From Methylosinus sp. PW1 (GTDB lineage: Bacteria > Pseudomonadota > Alphaproteobacteria > Rhizobiales > Beijerinckiaceae), in contig NZ_JQNK01000009.1 of NCBI RefSeq assembly GCF_000745215.1, forward strand, positions 2,604,001 through 2,668,000: a stretch of DNA of 64,000 bases, read 5' to 3'. The notes under the pieces were generated by a model. The model worked only from the letters and a program-made list of their open reading frames with translations, did no database searches and was not told the DNA's origin. The position numbers and the translations under genes are program-made. Every line of letters starts with the position of its first letter. Position 1 is the stretch's first letter. Shown here one piece after another: positions 1 to 8,246 of the stretch.

Positions 1-919
1 GCATTACGGCCTCGCGCGGCTCGAGGGCGCGATAGAGGAGGCGGTCGCCCGCCTCGGCGCGGCCGATCGATTCGCCATCACCATGACGGCCGAGCTCTCC
101 GACGCTTTCGAGACTCGCGCCGCCGGCGTCGCCGCCATCGCATCCGCGGTCGCCCGGCGCGTGAAGGGCGAGACGCTGTTCTACGCCGGGGAGGGCGGCT
201 TCCTTCCCTTCGCCGAGGTGCGCCCCGCGGCGCAGGCCATCGCCTCCGCCAATTGGCGGGCGAGCGCGGAGCTGGTCGCGCGGCGACTCCCGCAAGCGCT
301 GTTCATCGACATGGGCTCGACGACGACCGATCTCGTCCCCATTTCCGGCGGCCGCGTCTGCGCCGTCGGCGGCGGCGACGCCGAGCGCCTCGCCAATGGC
401 GAGCTGGTCTATACGGGCTTCTCGCGCGGCGATCCGCTCGCCGGCGTGACGCTCGCGCCCTTTGCGGGCCGCTGGACGCCGCCGGCGCGTGAGAATTTCG
501 CGACCATGGCCGATGTGCGCCGCGCGACCGGCGATCTCGCCGCAGAGGACGCCGAGCCGACCGCGGACGGGCGCGGCAAGAGCGTCGCCGAATCGATCGC
601 CCGTCTCGCGCGCCTCGCCGGTCGCGACGCCGCCGAGGCCTCGCCCGCGCAATGGCGCGCCTTCGCGGATTTTCTCGCCCGCGCGCAAATGCGCTCGATC
701 GAGGATCAGATCGCGCTGCTGCGCTCGCGCGCGGCGGTGGCGGAAGACGCGCCCATCATCGGCGCCGGCGTCGGCCGCGCGCTCGTCGCGCGCCTGGCTC
801 TCTCCGAAGGCCGCGCCTATCGCGACATCGCCGAATTCATCGATGCGGTCCCGGAGGCCGCGAGCGCCGCCGCCGATTGCGCGCCGGCCTGCGCAGTCGC
901 TTTGCTCGCCTCCGGCTGA
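1..919 (+). CDS. mfnF: MfnF-like H4MPT-linked C1 transfer pathway protein (5' partial)
   Basis: The reading frame is open from base 2, and the apparent start at 83 lies inside the family motif ITMTAELSDAF, so the gene begins before the window. About 305 residues remain. It belongs to the hydantoinase A/oxoprolinase-like ASKHA family that occurs in methanogens and H4MPT-using methylotrophs. The phosphate-binding segment FIDMGSTTTDLVPI is intact. The archaeal relative MfnF joins the aminomethylfuran to the tyramine-glutamate moiety of methanofuran, so a role in methylofuran synthesis is likely. Related genes (MfnE- and MfnB-like) lie on the opposite strand 5 kb downstream. It converges with the kinase gene, with 5 bp between stops. 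The family assignment is firm; the exact reaction is inferred. Confidence 0.85.
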   Translation, partial: HYGLARLEGAIEEAVARLGAADRFAITMTAELSDAFETRAAGVAAIASAVARRVKGETLFYAGEGGFLPFAEVRPAAQAIASANWRASAELVARRLPQALFIDMGSTTTDLVPISGGRVCAVGGGDAERLANGELVYTGFSRGDPLAGVTLAPFAGRWTPPARENFATMADVRRATGDLAAEDAEPTADGRGKSVAESIARLARLAGRDAAEASPAQWRAFADFLARAQMRSIEDQIALLRSRAAVAEDAPIIGAGVGRALVARLALSEGRAYRDIAEFIDAVPEAASAAADCAPACAVALLASG

Positions 920-924
920 GCGGA

Positions 925-2514
925 TTATTCCGCGGCGGCGGCGCGCGCCAGCAATATGCGCACGCGCTCGGTCAGCTCCTCGAGCGTGAAGGGCTTGCGC
1001 AAAACTTCGATGTGCGATGTGAGATCGAGGCTGTCGAGCGATTTGCCGGCATAGCCGGTGATGAGCAGGATCGGGAGATCGGGGTGAGCGGCGCGGGCGG
1101 CTTCGGCCAGATGGCGCCCGCTGACGCCCGGCAGGCCGACATCCGTGACCAGCAGGCGCAAGCTCTCGCCCGATTCGAGCACCTTCAGCCCGGCGCTTCC
1201 GTCATCGGCCTCTATGACATCGCAGCCCATCTCCTCGAGCGCGTCGGCGATCTGCAGGCGCACCTCCAGCTGATCCTCGACGAGCAGCGTCTTTCCGCAG
1301 AGCGCGGCGTAATCTTGCTTCTGCTCCGCGACCTCCGGGGCGGCGACCGCCTCGGCCGGCGCGAGGTCCGGCGGGTCGCGGCCGGGCAGATAGAGGCGCA
1401 CGTTGGTCCCTTTTCCGGGCGCGCTGTCGATGCGCACGAAGCCGCCGGACTGCTTCACGAAACCATAGATCTGCGAGAGGCCGAGGCCAGTGCCGCGCCC
1501 GGTCGGCTTGGTGGTGAAGAAAGGCTCGAAGACATGCGCCAGCACCTCGCGGCTCATGCCGGCGCCATTGTCTTTCACGCTGATCTCCACATAATCGCCG
1601 GGCGTGAGATCAGGGTCGGCGGGGTCGGCGTCCAAGCGGCGATCTGCGGTCGCGATCTCGAGGACGCCGCCGGCCGGCATGGCGTCGCGCGCATTGATGG
1701 CGAGGTTGAGCAGCGCGCTCTCGAGCTGCGACGGATCGCAGACGACGCTGCGCCGGCAGCGGCCGAGCCGCAGATCGAGCTCGACGCCCGAGCCGAGCGT
1801 GCGCCGCAGCATATCTTCGAGGCCGACGACCAGCCTGTCCGGTTCTATGACGCGCGGCAGCAGCGTCTGCCGGCGGGAGAAGGCGAGGAGACGATCGATG
1901 AGATTGGAGGCCGAGCTCGCCGCCTTGCGAATGGCGGCCACCGAGGGGCCGATCTCCTCGGCGCGCCCGCGCGCCAATTGCCGCTCTATGACGCCGAGCG
2001 AGCCGATGACCACCTGCAGCACATTGTTGAAATCATGCGCTATGCCGCCGGTCAGCTGGCCGATCGCCTCCATCTTCTGCGCATGGGCGAGCCGCTCCTC
2101 GCTCTCCAGCAGCGCGGCGTTGGCCCTGCGCAGCTGATCGGGCGAGGGCAGAGCCAGAAAGCTCGGCAGCCACCACCACAGCGCGATCGATGTCCCGAGC
2201 GAGACGAGCGCCGTCGCCGCCTTGACGAGTCCCTGCACGCCATAGACCGGCTTCCACAAGGTCACGACATCGAGCCAATGTGTGGCGCCGCAGAGCAGGA
2301 TGAAGGCGGCGAACAGCCATAGCAGGGGCCGAAACACGAGGTCCGCGCGTCTCTGCCCGATGATGACCAGCGCCAGTGGGATGGAGAAATAGGCCAGCGC
2401 GATCAAGCCGTCGGAGATCGCGAAGAGCCAGATGAGGCCCGGCTCCCAGAGGAGGCAGAAACCATGCGGCGTCAGATTGTCGACGCCGAAGAGCCATTCG
2501 CTCAATGCAGACAT
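925..2514 (-). CDS. Hybrid histidine kinase with an ethylene-receptor-like membrane sensor
   Basis: This is a 529-residue hybrid sensor kinase. Residues 1-120 form three membrane helices with the ethylene-binding pattern of plant ETR1: D35, Y42, P46, I72, C75 and H79, in SDGLIALAYFSIP and FILLCGATHW. The spacings equal those of ETR1 D25/Y32/P36/I62/C65/H69, where Cys and His hold Cu(I). A short coiled linker leads to HisKA (H160 in GGIAHDFNN), an HATPase domain (N274, D315-G319, GTGLGL near 341) and a C-terminal receiver (D414, phospho-acceptor D458, K507). There is no GAF domain, unlike ETR1. A GTG at 2568 opens the same frame, but the ATG at 2514 has GGAG 8 nt upstream and gives the usual N-terminus. 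The ligand is not proven. Confidence 0.9.
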   Translation of the reverse strand: MSALSEWLFGVDNLTPHGFCLLWEPGLIWLFAISDGLIALAYFSIPLALVIIGQRRADLVFRPLLWLFAAFILLCGATHWLDVVTLWKPVYGVQGLVKAATALVSLGTSIALWWWLPSFLALPSPDQLRRANAALLESEERLAHAQKMEAIGQLTGGIAHDFNNVLQVVIGSLGVIERQLARGRAEEIGPSVAAIRKAASSASNLIDRLLAFSRRQTLLPRVIEPDRLVVGLEDMLRRTLGSGVELDLRLGRCRRSVVCDPSQLESALLNLAINARDAMPAGGVLEIATADRRLDADPADPDLTPGDYVEISVKDNGAGMSREVLAHVFEPFFTTKPTGRGTGLGLSQIYGFVKQSGGFVRIDSAPGKGTNVRLYLPGRDPPDLAPAEAVAAPEVAEQKQDYAALCGKTLLVEDQLEVRLQIADALEEMGCDVIEADDGSAGLKVLESGESLRLLVTDVGLPGVSGRHLAEAARAAHPDLPILLITGYAGKSLDSLDLTSHIEVLRKPFTLEELTERVRILLARAAAAE

Positions 2515-2675
2515 CGGAGGCACTCCACAAGCGGAGAGATTGCGATCGCGGCTGAAAAAGCAACCCACGCTCCGCTGGCGGCGAGACGGGCTCGGCGCGC
2601 GCCCGTCGTCGCTGAAAATGAGACAAGTCTACGAAAAATGAACGAAAACTCGGCAATGCGCGGATTTTGAGCCGG

Positions 2676-2721
2676 CTTCGGCCGGGGCGGCCGCGACCCT
2701 GCGCCGCGGCCCCGGCCGAAG
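2676..2721. terminator. Strong GC-rich hairpin downstream of the DUF4337 gene
   Basis: A 46-base near-perfect inverted repeat with arms CTTCGGCCGGGGC and its complement lies just after the stop of the DUF4337 gene and upstream of the kinase. No T-run follows on either strand, so termination is only a guess from position. Confidence 0.4.
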
Positions 2722-2729
2722 CGCTGCGC

Positions 2730-3296
2730 TCAAATATAGGCGTAGCCGGCGAGAAGAACGCCAGAGGCGGCGAGAGCGAGGCCGGAATACCACGGCCATC
2801 TGCGCCCGCGGGTGATGATCGCGATGGTCGCAATGGCGATCGCCGCATGCACCAGCGTCACCGCCACCGTCAGAATGTGATGGCGATGCTCGTGATGCTC
2901 GGCCTCGTGCAAATGCTCCTCGACGCGATGCTCGAGCGCTTCGGCGTCGGTCTTGATCGCCTTGCTCTCGTCGTCATAGCGCTTGGCTTCGCGGGAGAGC
3001 TGATCGGCCTGCGGGCCGCCCTGCTTGGAGACCGCGTCATTGACGCTCTTCTTGATGCTCTTGGCCTGGAAGAAGGCCCATTGATCGCTCGCCTTGCTCT
3101 GGCTGAGCGCGGCGGCGTTCTGCGCGCCGAGCGTGGCGGCGGTCTCGATCGTCTCCAGGCTGCCGATGGTCGCGGCGACGACGGCGAAAACAGCGATCGT
3201 CATCGAGACCTGCGTCATGAAGGGCGTGCCTTCATGCGCGACATGCTCGGCATGCTCCGCGTGCTCGAGATGCTCTGTCGTCATAGCTTCGGACAT
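2730..3296 (-). CDS. DUF4337 family membrane protein
   Basis: The product is 188 residues long. A His/Glu-rich N-terminus (EHLEHAEHAEHVAHEG) is followed by a membrane helix near residues 28-48. Next come a polar, probably coiled central part, a second His-rich stretch (EEHLHEAEHHEHRHH, about 125-140) and two C-terminal helices. This is the layout of DUF4337, whose function is unknown. The histidine clusters could bind metal, but that is inference. An AAGGA ribosome site sits 7 nt before the ATG. The gene stands alone between the sensor kinase and the cofactor genes. Confidence 0.75.
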   Translation of the reverse strand: MSEAMTTEHLEHAEHAEHVAHEGTPFMTQVSMTIAVFAVVAATIGSLETIETAATLGAQNAAALSQSKASDQWAFFQAKSIKKSVNDAVSKQGGPQADQLSREAKRYDDESKAIKTDAEALEHRVEEHLHEAEHHEHRHHILTVAVTLVHAAIAIATIAIITRGRRWPWYSGLALAASGVLLAGYAYI

Positions 3297-3384
3297 GGTC
3301 CATCCTTCGTGAAAATTTGTGTCGAAATTTAATCGAGCGAGCCGCCGGCGCGCCGCGCCGTTCCGCCCTCGAGGGGCGAATCGG

Positions 3385-3954
3385 TCATTCCGACTGTGTT
3401 TGAAGATAAGCCTCGATCTTGGCCGTCACCAGCTCCCACGCCTCGCGCTCGGCGGCACCGGCCGTCTTGTCGATCGCTATGCGGAGATAGGCCAATTCTG
3501 TGTCGATTTTTTCGCGGGGAAGCATTCCGAGCCGCGTCGCCAGAATAGCGGCCTCGACGACCGCCGATTGCGCGCGGTTGAACCCCAAAAAGGGCTTGTG
3601 GGAGACGATTTTTCTTATCCGGCAGAAAAAGCGCGGCCGCTGCGGGTCGGCCTCGTTACGGACGACTTCCAATTCGGCGTGGGTGAGGGCGGCGGAAAGG
3701 CGCGGCGCCGGCCAATCGGGGACCGGCTCCATCGGCCAGCCGCTCTTGCCACAGACGCAGCCGGCGAAGATGCGCACATCGTCGATGAAGCTCGCCGTGG
3801 CGAAGGGCGCGGCCTCGAGATTGGCGAGCGTCGTCGAGGGGCGGAAGGGCGCGATGACCCAGAACTCGTCCTGCTCGATGAGCCCGAGCGGCGCGATGTG
3901 ATGCTGGCCCGTGGGGCCGACCGTGGTGACGATGCATTCGCGGATCATCGGCAT
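3385..3954 (-). CDS. DUF447 family protein of the C1-cofactor cluster
   Basis: The 189-residue protein resembles the FMN-binding split-barrel DUF447 family, found in methanogens and in bacteria that make tetrahydromethanopterin. The N-terminal half (VTTVGPTGQHHIAPLGL, ATASFIDDVRIFAGCV) fits a flavin-binding barrel; the C-terminal half is helical. No enzymatic role has been settled for the family. It is the last gene of a tight minus-strand run, 37 bp after the DUF6513 gene, so it probably acts in the same cofactor pathway. Confidence 0.75.
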   Translation of the reverse strand: MPMIRECIVTTVGPTGQHHIAPLGLIEQDEFWVIAPFRPSTTLANLEAAPFATASFIDDVRIFAGCVCGKSGWPMEPVPDWPAPRLSAALTHAELEVVRNEADPQRPRFFCRIRKIVSHKPFLGFNRAQSAVVEAAILATRLGMLPREKIDTELAYLRIAIDKTAGAAEREAWELVTAKIEAYLQTQSE

Positions 3955-3991
3955 CGGCTGCTGCTCCCGCTCGGGTCCCGTGAGATATCCA

Positions 3992-5386
3992 TCATTCCCT
4001 CGCCTTGCGCAGCGTATGCCCGGCCTCGCGCTGGCGCGTCTCGTCCTCCTGCGATCGATCCGAGGCGCAGCCGAAGTCCAGCGGCTCGTCCTGCCGATAG
4101 CGCTTGCCGAGACGAAAAGCGATTTCCGCCTTCATCAGTTCCGCGCCGAGATAGAAGGCGTGGGCGCCGTCCTTCTCGACCCCGAGCTCGGGAAAGAGCG
4201 ACATGGCGTCCTGCGCCACGCGATGAAAGCCGCGCGCGTAAATGTGAATGCCGTCGGCCGCGACCTCTATGCGGAAATTCTCGTCGCGCAGCTCGCGCGC
4301 GAGCTCGGCGATCTCCTCCGGCGTCGCGGCGTAGGGCCGCTTGTCGTGGATTTGCAGCAGCGCGTCGCTATAGCCCTTGGGCAGGGCGGCGTCGGCGCGC
4401 GCGGCGAACAGCATGCGCCGCGCGGCGTCATGCTCCTGCACGGTGCGGCGCGTGTGCGGGCTCACCTGCACGGTGAGCAGATGGCGAATGTCCAGCTCCG
4501 AGCACAGGCCCAGCAGAACGGCCGTGACGCCCGAGGAATCGGCGTCGGTCAATTCGGTGAGATTGCCCGTGCCCATCATCATTTCGGCGCAGGGCTCGCG
4601 GCGGCGCGTCTCGACATAGCGCTCAATGGAGGCGGCGAGGCCGAAGTGAATGGGATCGAGGATCGGATCGAGAATATAAGAAATGCCGCGGCTCTCGGCG
4701 ATGCGCGCGGCGCGTTGCAGTGAGTCGAGATCGCCGTGCGGATTGGGCACGAGGATCGGAACGAGCGGCGAATTATCCGGCAATAGTGAGAGCGTATGCT
4801 CGTCGAGGCTCAAGAGATGATCGGCGCCGGCGCGCGCGCCGCGCTCCAATTCCTCACGCTTCGCTGAATCGAGGCTGACGGAAAAGCCGCGCGCTTTCAG
4901 CGCCCCGATCGTCTCTTCCATATGCGGAAACGGCGTGTCCGGCAGGCAGCCGAGATCGATGACGTCAGCGCCCGCCTCTTTCAGCGTCGTCGCGCGCGCG
5001 ACGACCTCCTCCACGCTCATGATGGAGGCGTCGACGATCTCGGCGAAAATGCGCATGTCATGGCGCGTCAGATCGGCCTTGCCGCCGCGCTTGCCCAAGA
5101 ACGCCGGAAGATCGGCGATCTCCTCCGGCCCGCGCTCGAAAGGGGCGCCGAAGGCTTCAGCCAACGCGGAAAGATCGGCGCGGCAGCGGCCCGGCAATAT
5201 GACGCGATCGGCCTCGAGCGGGCGCGGCAGGCGGCGCAGGATGATCTCCTGCGTCATCAGCGCCGCGACCTTCACGCCAATGTCGTGGATGCGCCAGTCC
5301 CTCGCCTCCTCGCCGAAGCCCGCCAGCATGCGCTCGAGGCGCGGCAGGGCGAGATGGCCGGTGAGGAACAGCAGGCGCTCAGACAT
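3992..5386 (-). CDS. DUF6513 / dihydropteroate synthase-like protein
   Basis: The 464-residue protein has a unique N-terminal domain (about 1-140) and a TIM-barrel part related to dihydropteroate synthase (about 150-340, with DVIDLGCLPDTPFPH, SLDSAKREEL and ILDPILDPIHFG). Such proteins recur in H4MPT-synthesising archaea and methylotrophs and are thought to act on the pterin or furan branch; the exact step is unproven. The ATG at 5386 was chosen over an in-frame upstream codon at 5440 because it starts directly at the conserved N-terminus and overlaps the preceding flavoprotein gene by only 8 bp. The overlap indicates translational coupling. Confidence 0.8.
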   Translation of the reverse strand: MSERLLFLTGHLALPRLERMLAGFGEEARDWRIHDIGVKVAALMTQEIILRRLPRPLEADRVILPGRCRADLSALAEAFGAPFERGPEEIADLPAFLGKRGGKADLTRHDMRIFAEIVDASIMSVEEVVARATTLKEAGADVIDLGCLPDTPFPHMEETIGALKARGFSVSLDSAKREELERGARAGADHLLSLDEHTLSLLPDNSPLVPILVPNPHGDLDSLQRAARIAESRGISYILDPILDPIHFGLAASIERYVETRRREPCAEMMMGTGNLTELTDADSSGVTAVLLGLCSELDIRHLLTVQVSPHTRRTVQEHDAARRMLFAARADAALPKGYSDALLQIHDKRPYAATPEEIAELARELRDENFRIEVAADGIHIYARGFHRVAQDAMSLFPELGVEKDGAHAFYLGAELMKAEIAFRLGKRYRQDEPLDFGCASDRSQEDETRQREAGHTLRKARE

Positions 5387-5948
5387 TCCCGATCGGCTCC
5401 CGAGCGGAAAGCTCGCGGCGCCGGCGCTCGACGGCCTCATGCAGAGCGGCGAGGCTCTCGGCGACCTGCGTCCCCTCGAAGGTCTTCAGCTTGTCGGTGT
5501 TCTCGAGGTCGATGCGGCGGGGATAGACCATCACCTTGCGATCGGGCGCCTGCGTCTCCAGCTCCGGCGCCGTGTCGCAGGCGAACACCACCGTCGGCAC
5601 GCGGCATTTGCCGGCCTGGGCGAAGACATTGGTCGCGAGATTGTCGGAGATGCCATAGACGAATTTGGCGACGGTGTTGGAGGTCGCCGGCGCCACGATC
5701 AGCGTGTGGTAATAGCTGTGATAGAAGCCGCCGACCGGAACCGAGCTCGCCGTCGTGTCCTTGAACACGCGCACATGGTCCGGCATGTCCTCGAGCCTGT
5801 GCTTATACATGCGGATGACTTCCGCCGCCGCTCTGCTGACGAAGAGATCGACATGGTCGAGCGAGCGGATGATGTCGAGACATTCGGTGAAGAAATGTCC
5901 CGAGCCGGTGAGCGCCCAGCCCCAGCGCGGCGTGACGACCTTTTTCAT
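5379..5948 (-). CDS. afpA: AfpA/DmrB-like flavoprotein
   Basis: The 189-residue protein belongs to the flavoprotein (phosphopantothenoylcysteine decarboxylase-like) superfamily. WGWALTGSGHFF near the start, the FMN-contacting stretch HTLIVAPATSNTVAKF and the motif DNLATNVFAQAG are present. Relatives are annotated as archaeoflavoprotein AfpA or dihydromethanopterin reductase (acceptor) DmrB. A redox step on the pterin cofactor is therefore plausible but not proven. Its ATG overlaps the stop of the kinase gene by 4 bp, and its 3' end overlaps the DUF6513 start by 8 bp. Confidence 0.8.
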   Translation of the reverse strand: MKKVVTPRWGWALTGSGHFFTECLDIIRSLDHVDLFVSRAAAEVIRMYKHRLEDMPDHVRVFKDTTASSVPVGGFYHSYYHTLIVAPATSNTVAKFVYGISDNLATNVFAQAGKCRVPTVVFACDTAPELETQAPDRKVMVYPRRIDLENTDKLKTFEGTQVAESLAALHEAVERRRRELSAREPIGNV

Positions 5949-6709
5949 GATGCGATGCTTTGCTCTCTGGTGAAATCGAAGCGCGCGCCGGGAAGGCCGC
6001 CGCGTGCGAAAGTTTCAGGCGCCTCGCGCAAGGCCGCGGGGCCGGCGATATAGACGTCGAGCCCGCGCGCATATTGCGCGAAGCAGGGATCGACGATGGA
6101 TGCTGCGCCCTCACCCTCCCCTTCAGGGGGAGGGTCGGACCGCGGAGCGGTCCGGGGTGGGGTCGCTCCCGAGACTCGGGACTTCACCCCCTCCCGAGCG
6201 CCTGCGGCGCTCGACCTCCCCCCTCGAGGGGGAGGTGGGGACGCGCGCCAATCCACGCTTTTCACGAGCAGCAACGCGCGCGCTCCCGCCTCATGCGCAT
6301 ACCAGGCCGCGAGACTGTCGGACGTCATGTCCCAGCTCGCTGGAATCTGGGGATTGGCGCGCGTCATCGCAACCGGGCTCCAGACTGCGATCGCGCCCTG
6401 CGCATGAGCGGCCGTCGCCTCCCGCAGCGTCGCGGCGGGACGGAGGCCCGGCTCGAGGTCGCATAATGCGCGCCCATATTGCTCCATGGCCATTATGGCC
6501 ATGTCATGCGCGGCCGCGTCGGAGAAGCGCAGCGCCTCTTGCGCGCTGCGCACGGCGTCGGCGAAAGGGCCGCCGCCGGGAACGATGCTGAGAGGGCCGG
6601 GATAGCGCCGCAACGCCGCCAGCCATCGGCGCAAGGCGGGGGAGGCGGCGAGGCTTCCGCCGAGCTTGACGACGAGAGGCCGCGTCTCAGCGCTCGGGCT
6701 CGGCGGCAT
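5945..6709 (-). CDS. mfnE: MfnE-like amino acid kinase family protein, with an in-frame repeat insertion
   Basis: The product is 254 residues. KLGGSLAAS and the glycine loop SIVPGGGPFADAVR mark the amino acid kinase fold. In archaea MfnE phosphorylates (aminomethyl)furanmethyl phosphate for methanofuran, and the neighbours fit a methylofuran role. Residues 157-200 are foreign: a Pro/Gly/Arg/Ser-rich stretch (PPPPRGGRSSAAGAREGVKS and onward) encoded by a palindromic repeat at 6112-6240. The normal fold appears to resume at IVDPCFAQYARGLDVYIAGP. The frame is kept, so the protein may tolerate the insertion as a surface loop, or it may be impaired. The start overlaps the end of the MfnB-FolB gene by 23 bp. 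Confidence 0.8.
   Translation of the reverse strand: MPPSPSAETRPLVVKLGGSLAASPALRRWLAALRRYPGPLSIVPGGGPFADAVRSAQEALRFSDAAAHDMAIMAMEQYGRALCDLEPGLRPAATLREATAAHAQGAIAVWSPVAMTRANPQIPASWDMTSDSLAAWYAHEAGARALLLVKSVDWRASPPPPRGGRSSAAGAREGVKSRVSGATPPRTAPRSDPPPEGEGEGAASIVDPCFAQYARGLDVYIAGPAALREAPETFARGGLPGARFDFTREQSIAS
6112..6240. repeat. Composite palindromic repeat, copy 1 (inside the mfnE-like gene)
   Basis: About 129 bp made of nested inverted repeats: CCCTCCCC...GGGGAGGG, CGGACCGC...GCGGTCCG, GAGCGCC...GGCGCTC and CCTCCCCC...GGGGGAGG. A close copy lies at 45362-45490 with the same order of stems and variable loops. It is a REP/RPE-like mobile palindrome by structure; no transposase is linked to it here. 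Confidence 0.9.
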
Positions 6710-7859
6710 CGGGAAGGCCCGGAAAGAGGTTGTGAACCTTGGCGGTCTCGGCTTGGCGCTCGCGCCGGATTCGAATGCCGACCGCGCCAGGCGCGACGTC
6801 GAGCTTCTCCACCTGCACGGTCAGCGCCTGCACGCGCTCGTGCCGCAGCACCAGCTCGGCGAGGCGCTCGGCGATCGTCTCGACGAGCTCTATGTGGCCC
6901 GAGGCGAGGATCATCTTTATCGCGTCCATGATGACGTCATAGGAGAAGACATTGCGCATGTCGTCGCCGCCGGCGGAGACGCGCGTCACGTCGACATCGA
7001 CGTTGAAGCGCACCCGCTGCGTGCGGCCGCGCTCGAAATCATAGGCGCCGATCTCGACCGGAATGACGAGATCGCGCACGAAGACATGGTCCACCTCGCG
7101 CGTGCGCTCGCGGCTCTCGAGATAGCCGTGGCCGACGACCAGCGACCAATCGACATTGGCGGCGAGCGCCGAGCCCTTGCCGCTCGCCCGCGCCGGGCCG
7201 CCGGGGATGAGGTCGCGGATCAGCGCGACGGCGCCGGCGTCCAGCGCGCTCTTGCGGTCGTGGTCGCGGCAGAGGGCGCCGCGAAAGCCCATCACATCGA
7301 CGCCCGTCACCAGAAGTCGCGGCACATCCGGCGCCTCCAGCGAGCCGGCGAGCCCCGCCTCGAGGCCCAGCGCATGGCAGCGCTCGACGAAGGAGGAGAG
7401 CGCGCCAATGTCGAAATGCTCGATGAGCCTTCCCTTGCCCTTGTGCGCCGTGTCCAGCAGCGCGCCAGCGAAGCCCGCCGCGGCGAGGCGCGGCAGCACG
7501 TCGAGGTCCGGCCCGAGATCGGCGAAGAGCACGGCGACGAGCCGCACGCGCTGCGCGATCGGCGCCAGCGCCGCGATCAGCGCATCGGCGTCCGGCGTCG
7601 CCGGCAGCGCGAATTTGACGAAAGCGACGCCGAGCGCCGCGGTCTCCTCGATCGCCGCGGCCGGATCATGCGGAAGCTCGACGACGGCGCTGACGGGGCG
7701 CCGGCCGGCGACGGCGCGCAGGATCGCCGCGATCTCGGCCGACGGCAGAGCGCCGAGAGCGCCGCGGGCGGCGTCCTTGCAGTCGATGACGTCCGCTCCG
7801 CCGGCGGCGGCGATCTCGGCTTCCGCCACGCTGGCGACGCTCGTCAACATAAGGGTCAT
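6687..7859 (-). CDS. mfnB: MfnB (5-formylfuran-3-yl)methyl phosphate synthase fused to a FolB-like domain
   Basis: The product is 390 residues. Residues 1-235 are DUF556/MfnB, which builds the furan ring of methanofuran from glyceraldehyde 3-phosphate. VIDCKDAARGALGAL contains the first catalytic lysine (K28). K81, D135 and K139 match the other active-site residues in order, and the D-to-K spacing of 4 agrees. Residues about 265-375 form a dihydroneopterin-aldolase/epimerase-like domain (VFVRDLVIPVEIGAYDFERG). The fusion links furan and pterin branches in one polypeptide. This is the first gene of the minus-strand run mfnB-folB / mfnE / afpA / DUF6513 / DUF447. Confidence 0.85.
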   Translation of the reverse strand: MTLMLTSVASVAEAEIAAAGGADVIDCKDAARGALGALPSAEIAAILRAVAGRRPVSAVVELPHDPAAAIEETAALGVAFVKFALPATPDADALIAALAPIAQRVRLVAVLFADLGPDLDVLPRLAAAGFAGALLDTAHKGKGRLIEHFDIGALSSFVERCHALGLEAGLAGSLEAPDVPRLLVTGVDVMGFRGALCRDHDRKSALDAGAVALIRDLIPGGPARASGKGSALAANVDWSLVVGHGYLESRERTREVDHVFVRDLVIPVEIGAYDFERGRTQRVRFNVDVDVTRVSAGGDDMRNVFSYDVIMDAIKMILASGHIELVETIAERLAELVLRHERVQALTVQVEKLDVAPGAVGIRIRRERQAETAKVHNLFPGLPDAAEPER

Positions 7860-8246
7860 CGATCAGGCGCTCTTTCGATCTCGCCTCGGCCCGCGGCGGG
7901 AGAGGCAGGACGCTTGTGGAGCAAATTCTTCCGAAATCCAAGTGGCGCCGTAGGCGAATTCGAGTGGGCGCCCGCGGCTGGGCTCCTTATGTTCGGGCGA
8001 GCGCTTGCGCGAAAAAGCGAGACGACGGAGCGGCCCCATGAAAATTCTCAGCTATGAACGTGGGACGATGAGCGACATTTTGCGAGCGTCATGGCCGCGC
8101 TTGTCGCGGCTATCCACGCCGTGGCGAGGCGGATGGTCCGAACAGAGGCAACATATTGAAATAGCCAGATGTATTAGCGCTGACCCTCATCCGACCCCGC
8201 TTCGCGGGGCCACCTTCTCCCGCAAGCAGGAGAAGGGAGAGTCCTG
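7860..8246. other. Intergenic region upstream of the cofactor operon and downstream of folC
   Basis: This 387-bp stretch should hold the promoter of the mfnB-led operon near 7860-8000, though no clear -35/-10 stands out. It ends in a REP-like repeat (8181-8237). An open frame at 8038 begins with a short AT-richer stretch but runs through the repeat and into folC antisense, so I do not call a gene. Confidence 0.6.
8181..8237. repeat. REP-like palindrome
   Basis: Two adjacent stems, CCCCGCTTCGCGGGG and CCTTCTCCCGCAAGCAGGAG, lie in the gap after the folC stop. This form is common between genes in alphaproteobacteria. It differs in sequence from the 6112 and 45362 element. Confidence 0.8.

Noticed and set aside
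652..2322. Plus-strand open frame of 556 codons
   Set aside because: It is the antisense shadow of the hybrid kinase, which has clear HisKA, HATPase and receiver motifs.
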